A DNA stretch of 62,314 nucleotides from Pseudomonadales bacterium (GTDB lineage: Bacteria > Pseudomonadota > Gammaproteobacteria > Pseudomonadales > Azotimanducaceae): assembly GCA_024234635.1 (NCBI GenBank), contig JACKNX010000020.1:1-62314 (forward strand), given 5' to 3'. The position numbers and the translations under genes were made by a program. A model generated the notes under the pieces. That model was not told where the DNA came from. It saw nothing but the letters and a program-made list of their open reading frames with translations, and did no database searches. Of the stretch, positions 17,431-25,573 are shown one piece after another (position 1 is the first letter of the stretch; each line of letters opens with the position of its first letter).

Positions 17431-18978
17431 GTGATCGAGACATCAACCGGAACCGACCGTTCAGCCGGAATCGACTACCAGAAGCTGCTGGCGGAAGACA
17501 GTCATCCCGTACCGGACATCTTCCGCGCGGAGTCGCCCATGCCGCCGGGTCCAACCGTTGTACCGGCGGAACAGTACTACTCGAAAGCGTTCCATGATCT
17601 CGAAGTGGAAAAGGTATGGAAGCGGGTATGGCAGATGGCGTGCCACGAGGATGATATTCCGGAGGTGGGCGACTATCTGATCTATGACATAGCCAACCTG
17701 TCGTTTCTTGTTGTGCGTCATGCACAGGACGACATTCGTGCCTACTACAACGTCTGCCTGCACCGCGGTCGTCTGCTCAAGTCGCATGGCGGCAAGCGGG
17801 CCCGTGAGTTCCGTTGTTCTTTCCATGGCTGGGCCTGGAACACCGACGGCAAGCTCAAGGAAGTGCCCTGTCAGTGGGATTTTCCGACGGTGTCGGAGGC
17901 AACGCACAGTCTGCCGCCCGTGAAGGTGGGACGTTGGGCCGGCTTCGTGTTTATCAATCCGGATGAGAATGCGGAGTCGCTGGAGTCGTTTCTGGGTAAT
18001 CTGAGCGACCAGTTCCCCATGGATCTGTACTCGCACCGTACCAAGGCAGCACACGTGGCGAAAATTCTGCGCTGCAACTGGAAGGTGGCGCAGGAAGCCT
18101 TCAGCGAGGCCTATCACGTGATTGCCACGCACCCCACGATCCTGGAGAGCATTGGCGATGCCAACACGAAGTACGACGTGTTCGGCAACTACTGCCGCGC
18201 CATGTCTCCCAATTTCACGCCGAGTCCGCATGTCAGCGGCGAAAATCTCCCGGACTGGAAGAACCTTCGTCAATACACCCGGCTGCGCCATGCACTGACG
18301 GGGCATCTCTATGAAATGCATACCGAGGACGATACCGTGCATGTAACCAACGCACGGGGCGAAGTCAGTCGTTTCACCACGGAAGGGGTGTATGTGGACG
18401 GGCCGATGACCCACGCCGATCCGAACATGATCAACTGGGTGGGTGGCAGGCAGTTGCCGGGAACCGAAGTCGAACCGCTGGCACCCATGCCAGCGGTACC
18501 GCCGGGCAAGAACCTGCGACAGGTGATGGCGGAACCCGCTCGCGAGGCTTTCCGCAGGATACTGGGTGACCAGGTGGACCAGATCAGCGACGCTGCGTTC
18601 CTGGACTCCATTTACCTCACGCTGTTTCCCAACTTCCATCCCTGGGGTACCTTCAGCCGCATCATGTACCGGTTCCGGCCCAACGGCGACAATCCCGAGG
18701 AGTGCATCATGGAATGTATCTACATGGTGCCCACACCGGTGGGTCAGCCGCGTGGACCGGCGGCGCCCATTCATTGGCTGGGGCCGGACGACGATTGGGT
18801 GGATGCACCGGAATTGGGTATGCTTGCCAAGGTGTTCAACCAGGACGTGGTGAACATGCCGGAGGTCCAGAAGGGGCTGAAGGCCATGAAGAAGGGTGAA
18901 GTGATCTTTGCCAACTATGGTGAAACCAAGCCCCGGCATTTCCACAAACTGCTGGATGAGTGGATCGCCAAACCCTGA
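17431..18978 (+). CDS. Rieske non-haem iron oxygenase, alpha subunit
   Basis: A 515-residue protein. GTG 17431 is chosen because GGAAGAGGG lies 8-14 bp upstream; an upstream extension in the same frame has no family support. Rieske ligands are C109-x-H111 (NVCLHRG) and C129-x2-H132 (CSFHGW); the catalytic iron site is AFSEAYHVIATH (E226, H229, H234). It is longer than the first Rieske protein (427 residues) and not a close copy. A truncated haemoglobin gene follows after 69 bp, and no reductase is nearby. Substrate unknown; similar proteins act on aromatic, steroid or quaternary-amine substrates. Confidence 0.9.
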   Translation: MIETSTGTDRSAGIDYQKLLAEDSHPVPDIFRAESPMPPGPTVVPAEQYYSKAFHDLEVEKVWKRVWQMACHEDDIPEVGDYLIYDIANLSFLVVRHAQDDIRAYYNVCLHRGRLLKSHGGKRAREFRCSFHGWAWNTDGKLKEVPCQWDFPTVSEATHSLPPVKVGRWAGFVFINPDENAESLESFLGNLSDQFPMDLYSHRTKAAHVAKILRCNWKVAQEAFSEAYHVIATHPTILESIGDANTKYDVFGNYCRAMSPNFTPSPHVSGENLPDWKNLRQYTRLRHALTGHLYEMHTEDDTVHVTNARGEVSRFTTEGVYVDGPMTHADPNMINWVGGRQLPGTEVEPLAPMPAVPPGKNLRQVMAEPAREAFRRILGDQVDQISDAAFLDSIYLTLFPNFHPWGTFSRIMYRFRPNGDNPEECIMECIYMVPTPVGQPRGPAAPIHWLGPDDDWVDAPELGMLAKVFNQDVVNMPEVQKGLKAMKKGEVIFANYGETKPRHFHKLLDEWIAKP

Positions 18979-19047
18979 TCTCGGGGCGGGCGCATGGCCG
19001 GTGGACGTGCGCCCGCGCGCCGTGCAGTACAGACATTGAGGTAGGCG

Positions 19048-19485
19048 ATGGCAGAACAGCAGGAATACCGCACCCCGTACGACATCCTGGGTGACCAGGG
19101 TGTGAAGAAACTGGCGAGTGCGTTCTACGACGTTATGGATGAATTACCCGATGCGGCGCATATCCGCGCCATGCATGCGGAGAATCTGGATTCCATCAAA
19201 CGCATGCTGGCGGCCTATCTCACCCAATGGTTCGGCGGGCCCCCGGTGTATCAGGCGATCAAGGGTACCGTCTGCCTTACTGATCCTCATGCCCCCTACG
19301 CCATCGGCCCCAAGGAACGGGATCAGTGGCTCACCTGCATGTACACGGCGCTGGACCGTATCGGCGCCAGCCAGGAACTGAAGGACATGGTACGCGAACC
19401 GTTTTATCGCATCGCGGAAACGGTTCGTAACCAGGATGACAGCAAGCCGAAGGTGCGGGATCCGAACATCATTGCGGTGGGGTGA
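19048..19485 (+). CDS. group II truncated haemoglobin
   Basis: A 145-residue globin with a 2-on-2 fold. The proximal histidine is in the block CLTDPHAPYAIG (His81), followed by KERDQWLTCM with the Trp94 typical of group II. The N-terminal YDILGDQGVKKLASAFYDVM matches the family's helix A-B region. ATG 19048 follows GAGGTAGGCG. It lies 69 bp behind the Rieske oxygenase and is probably in the same transcript. It may supply O2 to, or protect from NO, an oxygen-using pathway; this is inference. Confidence 0.9.
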   Translation: MAEQQEYRTPYDILGDQGVKKLASAFYDVMDELPDAAHIRAMHAENLDSIKRMLAAYLTQWFGGPPVYQAIKGTVCLTDPHAPYAIGPKERDQWLTCMYTALDRIGASQELKDMVREPFYRIAETVRNQDDSKPKVRDPNIIAVG

Positions 19486-20170
19486 CGCGACGCCTCCCAA
19501 TCGACAGCGGAGCCGGTCCTGTAGCGACCGTCCTTGTCCTTTGCTTCCACATTCCACCGGCGCCGATTCTGCTGTAACAAAGGTGTCGTTTTACATTTCG
19601 GATAATCCACCGGATAATGAAAGTAATTTGTCACCTGGTGGATGAAGGTGATTGTGGTACGCGGACCTTTATGCCGATGGATCGGTTTTTGGGGTTTGCG
19701 GCCGCTGGGCTCCCGGGGTGATCCGAACCCGGGCTCGGGCTTCCCTTACCGCTGACGGCGGGCAGATCGGCACCTCGAGCGGGGAACGACAGGTCGGCTC
19801 AGCCTGTTTCTGGGCACATTACTTTTCGGCGGTGGCGCCATGGCGGATATCACCGCGATATTTTCTGGCGCGGCAACAAATTTGCCGTGCCTGGCCGGCC
19901 CGCGCGCGTTCCGGTAGGAGCGCGACGGAAATTCGCCAGGCGGAGCAATTTCGTCTGGAACCGGTCGCGGTGGCGATAACGGGCAAGGGGGTAGAGGCGA
20001 TGGGCAGGCAATCCTTCCGGTTGAGCGGGCTGCGGTGCTTCGCAACCATCATCCTGTCCGGTGTGTGGCAGGTCCTGTTGGACATGCGCTGCATCGGCGG
20101 GCGCGGAGCAAATGTACGCGGCCTGCTGAACGGGGCCATGCGCTGTCTGCGCACGGCAGCGCTGGTTGGC
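19486..20170 (+). other. 685-bp leader region before the giant secreted protein
   Basis: No convincing gene. The frame is open from 19652 but the residues before 20171 look like random translation, and two earlier ATGs (20000, 20138) are possible starts. A direct repeat CGGATAAT lies at 19599-19606 and 19611-19618; GATAAT resembles a -10 box, and TTTTACA upstream is a weak -35. A loose inverted repeat ATCCACC/GGTGGAT spans about 19604-19643. The region is less GC-rich than its surroundings near 19560-19640. Confidence 0.5.
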
Positions 20171-23100
20171 ATGCGTAGTCGTGCGTTGTTCAGGAACGTT
20201 GCGCTTGGCGCCCTGGTACTGGTGAGTTCGCAATGGGCAACAAACGCGGTGTCCGCCAGCGCCACCTGTGTGCCCGGTGCGGGCCAGGCGTCGTTCTTCG
20301 CCGACACCGGCTACGGCGGCGCCTGTATCACGCTCGATGTGGGTTTCCATTACTTCAGTGTCGCCCCTCCCCCCGGCTCTCCGGGCTCCCAGGTTGCATT
20401 TCCCAACGACCAGCTATCGTCGGTCAAAGTTGGACCCGGTGTGACGGTTGGACTTTACGAAGCGTATGACGACGAGTATTGCTACGATCCTTACTGTCAA
20501 GCATCCGCCTTTATCTCGAGCGACGTCTCCAACCTTGCAACGGTGTACAACCCTACAAGTGCTGCGGGGTTCGAGAATACTGTCACCTCCGTGACGGTAT
20601 CGACTGACATCACGGCCCGTCGCTTTGGCGCCGATTACGTGCACGATGTCCAGCGAAATCCAGCGTGGCCGATTGCCAACACGCCGTTCACGGTGAGTTT
20701 TTTGCAGGATCCGTACCGGTTGAACTGGACCCAGTATCAACTCGCACCGGGCGAGTACGTCCGCCTTTTCTACGTCGGTGGCTCCTGTACCAACGGCCTC
20801 GTCGGCATTCGCCGTTATGATGCCGCGAACAACCTGATCGAGACCGTGCAGTCGTCGGGATATGTTTACGGGCTGAGTCCTGAAGGATTTCTGCACGAGG
20901 ATCCCGCCAACGGCATAGGCACGTTCTTCTCGGCGACGCCGGGTACGGCTGACATTACCTATACGCCTACGTCGCAAGGTCCTGAATCCTGTGCGACGCT
21001 GCTGGGTTCCGGCGAGTCGCCGCCGAGCGGCGAGGCGGAGCTTCTGCAGGCGGCGACGATTGCCTCCGGAACCCGCGTAACCTTGCAGATCAACGGTGAA
21101 CCGGACGGCATCGTTCCCGATATCCAGATTCGGTCTTCGGATGCCTGTACCGATGGCGAACTCGGTGTCCCCGCCCCGGTTCTCGGTGTCATTACCAATC
21201 CCAACAATCTGATCACCGGCGGTAACCGCTTTGACGCCAACGGCAGCGCCTATGTCATCGAGGAACTCGCCGGCTCGCCACAGCAATACGCTTCCGCCAG
21301 CCTGGTGAATGGCACCGCGTCGGGGGACGCTTCGAATTGTATCGTTGTCGGTCCGGATAACGATTCGTGGACCCGCGCGGAGGAAATCCCGGTTGCCACC
21401 GCGTCACCCACGGCCACCGGCTTCATCGATGTGCCGGGCAGGGCCCGCTGGTACAAGTTTTCCATTCAGCCGAATGCAAAGTCCGTCATCGAACTGTCGA
21501 ATCTGCCCGCGGACTATGACGTCGTCGTATTCAAGGACATCGCCAAAGCCTACGCGGACCTGGGCGAGAACGATGACACGGATGTGGCGGGTCTCAACCG
21601 ACTCGGCGCGGAGTTTGCGCCGTCGATGTTCGCAACCTCCGACGTCAGTCCCTTCGCCTTCAGTCCGGAAGAGATTTCGCCGTTCGCGTTCAGCCCCTTC
21701 GCCTTCAGTCCGTTTGCGTTTTCGCCCTCGGTGTACGCGGAGGATGCCGTCAGTCCGTTTGCTTTCAGCCCGTTCGCGTACAGCCCGTCCGCACTCCTGT
21801 CGACGTCCTACAGTCCTTTCGCATTCAGTCCGTTTGCCTTCAGCCCGTTTGCATTCAGTCCGTTTGCGTTCAGCCCTGAAAACTATTCCAGTGCCCAGAG
21901 CCGCAGCGTGATCGCCGTCTCCGCGACGGCGGGCACTGGCACCGAACGGGTGAGTGCGCTGACCTGGGACAACACCGGGGACTTCTATGTCCGGGTGGCT
22001 GGCAAGAATGGGGCGAACGACAACCAGGTGCCGTTCACGCTGTCCGTCGAATACGACGGCGGATTGTGCACCGGAGTCGAGGAGCTCACCGCGGGTGAGC
22101 GCAATTCGCTTGCCTCCAGCGGTGTGCCCGGGAATCGGGAAACGATCATTCTCTTCGATTCCAGTCGGCTGGTGACGGATGGATTCTCCCTAGCCGAACA
22201 GCAGCAATTGATTTCCCGATTGAACGCGCTGGCCGCGCGATCTGAGGTCAGGGGTGTGGTGGTCGACCTCGGTGCACTCGCACCAGTACAGATGCTGCAT
22301 GCACAGGCCGATGCCGTCAGTTCCTGCCCCTATGCCGAAAATCTCACGGCAGAGGCAATCAAGCTGGTGATCGATTCGTATCGCGCCGCGAATCCTGATC
22401 TGGCTTATGTGGTTCTCGCTGGCAGCGACAGCCAGATCCCGTTCTTTCGCTACCCGGATCAAACCCTGCTCGGCCCGGAGCAGAACTACGATCCGCCGAT
22501 GGCGGATGGTACTCAGTCGCAGGCGGCGCTGCGGCTGAACTACGTGCTTGGTCAGGACCAGTATGGCGCCAGCACGACGCTGTCGCTGCGTGATGGCAAG
22601 TTCCCGATCCCCGACCTTGCGGTGGGTCGGCTGGTCGAAACGCCGGATGAAATGATCACAGTCCTGGATGCCTATCTTGCTACTGCGGATGGCACCGTAC
22701 CGACGCCGCAGTCCACGCTGGTGACCGGTTACGACTTTCTCCAGGATGCAGCGGAGGCGATTCAGGCTGAACTCGTGGCGGGCACCACGGGGGCTCGGAA
22801 TGAGACGCTAATTGCCGACGCCGGAATCTCCCCGGACGATCCCCGGGCCTGGAATGCCGACGCGCTTCGGAATGTGCTGCTGGCACAGGGTGAGGACATC
22901 ATCTACCTGGCCGGCCACTTCAACGCGTTCAGCGCCCTGGCCGCCGACTTCAAGACGTCGATGCTGTCGACGGAACTGTTGAATTCCAATGTGGATCTGG
23001 TCAATTCCCTGATATTCAGCAATGGCTGCCATTCGGGCTACAACGTGGTGAATGGCGAAGTCAAACAGGGGGTCACATTGCCCCTGGACTGGGCGCAGGC

Positions 23101-25474
23101 GTTTGCGCGCAAGGGGGCGACCTTCATCGGGGGTACCGGCTATCAGTACGGTGACACGGAGTTCGTCGAATTTGGCGAACGTCTGTATCTCGAGTTTGCC
23201 CGGCAATTGCGCACGGGCAGCGGCGCCGTCGCCATTGGCAAGGCGCTGGTAAAAGCCAAGCAGGCGTACCTCGAACGAACCGCCGACAACAAGGGCCTGC
23301 ATCGCAAGTCGCTGTTGATCAGCACTTTGTTCGGCTTGCCGATGCTGAAGGTCGACTTGCCCGGACAGCGTCTCGTCGCCGAGACGGAAATGTCGGACAT
23401 CGTCGCCGCACCGGTCGCCTCCGGTACGCCAGGTTCCGGACTGGGGCTGCTTGCAGCGGATCTCTCTCTCGACTTCGGCGGTGACCTGACCGAGCAGACA
23501 ATCGACTTTGCCGATCTCGCCCATCCGCCCGCGAATCCCACGGACCCATTCCCGATCCTGACGGCCAGCTATCTCACCGGTCTCGACGGGCTTGCGATCA
23601 ATCCTGCGGAACCCGTGCTGCCGCTGAAATCGGTCAACGTATCCGTAGCGGATCAGTCCTTGCGGGGCATCGGTTTCCGTGGCGGAAGGTGGAGCGAAGA
23701 CCGGGTCATTCCGGTGGACGGGGCGGCAACGACGGAGCTGCGTGCACCGCACTCCAAATTTGCCTCGCTTTTGTACTACCCCATGCGTCTGGCGGTCGCC
23801 AACTACTACGGTGCCCTGGGTGATACCGGCCTGACGCGCCTGAATGTGACGCCCGTGCAGCACCGGGTTGACAACATAGGCGACGCGCTGGCGGTTCGAC
23901 GCCGATTCGATACTCTCGATTACCGACTCTTCTACAGCGACAACACGCAGACGTATGGCCCCAACCGGCCGGCGCTTTCCGCACCACCAACGCTGACCGG
24001 TGCGCGGGTAGTGAGCGACGGCAACGATGTGGTCTTTCTTGTCAATGCCGTTGGTGACCCAGCTGCGGGCATGCAGTCGGTGTGGGTCGTCCACACATGG
24101 TCCGATGGTGCCACGCCCACGGGGGAGTGGATTCCACTCGACCTCGGACAGGAAACGGACACCCGCCTGTGGAGCGGGCGCCTGGCAAATGCAGCCAGCG
24201 ACTCCCGCTCACTCGATGTTGTCTTCGTTGCCTGCAATGGCGTGGGGCTGTGTACCACGGACGACAACTACGGGGCCTACTACCACATCGTCGGCGCAAC
24301 CGGCGATGTGGGTGACGACGGTCAGCCGGTCAACCTCGTCGGCACGACGCTGAACTTTGTCAGCGCGCCATCGTCCGCCCGAAGCGGTGATACCATCACG
24401 GTCACCGTCACGCTACAGCGTTCCACCGGTGCGCCGGTGGACATCGCTGGCGAACAGGTTCTGTTCAACCTGGGTGGTGTCACGCGTTCGGCCACGACCA
24501 ACGCGGCCGGCGTTGCAACCGCCGAACTGCCACTCAAGCTGCCAGCTGGCGACTATGCGCTGGTGGCCTCATTTGCCGGCAAGCCATTGGCAGGCCTTGC
24601 TGCGTCATCCACTGATCGTCCCTTTCTGGTGTTGAAGACGCCTACCTCGCTCAGTGTGTCCAATGGCAGCCAAAGCGTGGCGATTGATGGCATCCGCAGC
24701 GGCGTCACTGCGACCCTGACGGCAGGGGCTGACCATGTGCCGCTGCAGCAGCGCACGGTGTACTTCACGATCACGGGTGGGCCCATGGCGGTCAATCGGA
24801 CAGTGGCGGCGATCACCGATCTTCGGGGCGTCGCGCAACTGGGCGAACTTGCGCTGCCAGCGGGCAGCTACAGCGTGAAAGCCAGATTCCTGGGCGTCAT
24901 TCCTGGTGTACTCGACGAGATCGTCGATCCGGTCTATGCCGCGACGGCGAGCCAGGGGCTTTCGCTGAGCCTAATCGGTAGCGCCGCCTGCCCACGGGCG
25001 CCGGTCAAACGCAAACTGGCCCTGGCCGGGTTTTGTTACCTGACAGCGCCGGTCGACGGCAAGATCGACATCACCGATGGCACGCTTATCGTCGGCGCAG
25101 GGCATGTCGACCAGAAGATCGATCAGTACGGGAGCGGGAGCGTACTGGTCTTGCAGGGGGGCAGCGTACGGGACAACGTCACGGAGCGTGGTGCCGGCGA
25201 CATCGTGATCCACGGTGAGACGGGGGGTAATCTGTTCGAATCCGGTTCCGGGGATGTGTTTGTCGGTGCTACGGGTGTGGTGAAGGGGCTGGTGACCGAA
25301 GCGGATGACGGTTCGGTACGGATAAGCGGTCGGGTCCTCGGAAATGTCTCGGAATCGGCGGCCGGGGATGTCGTTGTCGAAACAGGCGGTACGGTGACGG
25401 GCAATGTCAGGGAAACTGGTTCCGGGGATCTCGTTCAGAGCGGGACCATCACCGGGCAGACCTGGAAAGACTAG
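20171..25474 (+). CDS. giant secreted C25-like (clan CD) cysteine peptidase with beta/gamma-crystallin, SPFAF repeat and C-terminal repeat domain
   Basis: From ATG 20171 the protein has 1767 residues and starts with a signal peptide (cleavage after VSA, residue 29). Residues ~33-110 look like a beta/gamma-crystallin domain with the Ca2+-binding consensus NDQLSS in FPNDQLSSVKVG. A PPC-like beta-sandwich (about 455-630) carries an inserted SPFAF pentapeptide repeat (493-569). A caspase/gingipain-like peptidase follows: the presumed dyad is His916 (LAGHFN) and Cys953 (SNGCHSG). Ig-like segments lie at about 1390-1600 and a repeat domain at the end. It is exported to the periplasm; release beyond the outer membrane is likely but no sorting tag is seen. 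Starts at 20000 or 20138 cannot be excluded. The next gene downstream is a signalling ATPase. Confidence 0.8.
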   Translation: MRSRALFRNVALGALVLVSSQWATNAVSASATCVPGAGQASFFADTGYGGACITLDVGFHYFSVAPPPGSPGSQVAFPNDQLSSVKVGPGVTVGLYEAYDDEYCYDPYCQASAFISSDVSNLATVYNPTSAAGFENTVTSVTVSTDITARRFGADYVHDVQRNPAWPIANTPFTVSFLQDPYRLNWTQYQLAPGEYVRLFYVGGSCTNGLVGIRRYDAANNLIETVQSSGYVYGLSPEGFLHEDPANGIGTFFSATPGTADITYTPTSQGPESCATLLGSGESPPSGEAELLQAATIASGTRVTLQINGEPDGIVPDIQIRSSDACTDGELGVPAPVLGVITNPNNLITGGNRFDANGSAYVIEELAGSPQQYASASLVNGTASGDASNCIVVGPDNDSWTRAEEIPVATASPTATGFIDVPGRARWYKFSIQPNAKSVIELSNLPADYDVVVFKDIAKAYADLGENDDTDVAGLNRLGAEFAPSMFATSDVSPFAFSPEEISPFAFSPFAFSPFAFSPSVYAEDAVSPFAFSPFAYSPSALLSTSYSPFAFSPFAFSPFAFSPFAFSPENYSSAQSRSVIAVSATAGTGTERVSALTWDNTGDFYVRVAGKNGANDNQVPFTLSVEYDGGLCTGVEELTAGERNSLASSGVPGNRETIILFDSSRLVTDGFSLAEQQQLISRLNALAARSEVRGVVVDLGALAPVQMLHAQADAVSSCPYAENLTAEAIKLVIDSYRAANPDLAYVVLAGSDSQIPFFRYPDQTLLGPEQNYDPPMADGTQSQAALRLNYVLGQDQYGASTTLSLRDGKFPIPDLAVGRLVETPDEMITVLDAYLATADGTVPTPQSTLVTGYDFLQDAAEAIQAELVAGTTGARNETLIADAGISPDDPRAWNADALRNVLLAQGEDIIYLAGHFNAFSALAADFKTSMLSTELLNSNVDLVNSLIFSNGCHSGYNVVNGEVKQGVTLPLDWAQAFARKGATFIGGTGYQYGDTEFVEFGERLYLEFARQLRTGSGAVAIGKALVKAKQAYLERTADNKGLHRKSLLISTLFGLPMLKVDLPGQRLVAETEMSDIVAAPVASGTPGSGLGLLAADLSLDFGGDLTEQTIDFADLAHPPANPTDPFPILTASYLTGLDGLAINPAEPVLPLKSVNVSVADQSLRGIGFRGGRWSEDRVIPVDGAATTELRAPHSKFASLLYYPMRLAVANYYGALGDTGLTRLNVTPVQHRVDNIGDALAVRRRFDTLDYRLFYSDNTQTYGPNRPALSAPPTLTGARVVSDGNDVVFLVNAVGDPAAGMQSVWVVHTWSDGATPTGEWIPLDLGQETDTRLWSGRLANAASDSRSLDVVFVACNGVGLCTTDDNYGAYYHIVGATGDVGDDGQPVNLVGTTLNFVSAPSSARSGDTITVTVTLQRSTGAPVDIAGEQVLFNLGGVTRSATTNAAGVATAELPLKLPAGDYALVASFAGKPLAGLAASSTDRPFLVLKTPTSLSVSNGSQSVAIDGIRSGVTATLTAGADHVPLQQRTVYFTITGGPMAVNRTVAAITDLRGVAQLGELALPAGSYSVKARFLGVIPGVLDEIVDPVYAATASQGLSLSLIGSAACPRAPVKRKLALAGFCYLTAPVDGKIDITDGTLIVGAGHVDQKIDQYGSGSVLVLQGGSVRDNVTERGAGDIVIHGETGGNLFESGSGDVFVGATGVVKGLVTEADDGSVRISGRVLGNVSESAAGDVVVETGGTVTGNVRETGSGDLVQSGTITGQTWKD
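21647..21877 (+). repeat. SPFAF pentapeptide (15-bp) repeat array within the secreted peptidase
   Basis: 77 codons made of 15 five-residue units plus SP. Ten units read SPFA(F/Y); the others are SPEEI, SPSVY-AEDAV and SPSAL-LSTSY, which keep the five-residue register. It is an in-frame insertion in a loop of a PPC-like domain: the two flanking halves (DYDVVVFKD and DNTGDFYVRVAG) look like parts of one beta-sandwich. The DNA units vary at third codon positions, so they are not a recent slippage product. Confidence 0.92.
25109..25459 (+). repeat. C-terminal 18-21-residue repeats of the secreted peptidase (solenoid-like)
   Basis: About six units of the form G-N-(V/L)-x-E-(S/T)-G-(S/A)-G-D-(V/I), for example GNLFESGSGDVFVG and GNVRETGSGDLVQSG. 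Alternating V/I and G spacing suggests a right-handed beta-solenoid, as in bactofilins. It is the last domain before the C-terminus. Confidence 0.7.
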
Positions 25475-25573
25475 GTGTTCGGGCGGCTGAAGCACGCGGG
25501 TCGAGTGCAGGCTGATGTCCATGAGGCCCGGTAACACGCAGGATTTTCTTAGCCAGGAGACGCTTCAGTTGGC

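Noticed and set aside
19652..20170. Extended N-terminus of the secreted peptidase from 19652
   Set aside because: Before residue 20171 the translation looks random and would hide the signal peptide. The starts at 20000 and 20138 remain possible.
21647..21877. Minisatellite/CRISPR reading of the 15-bp units
   Set aside because: The units encode an in-frame protein repeat and differ mainly at third codon positions, and there are no spacers.
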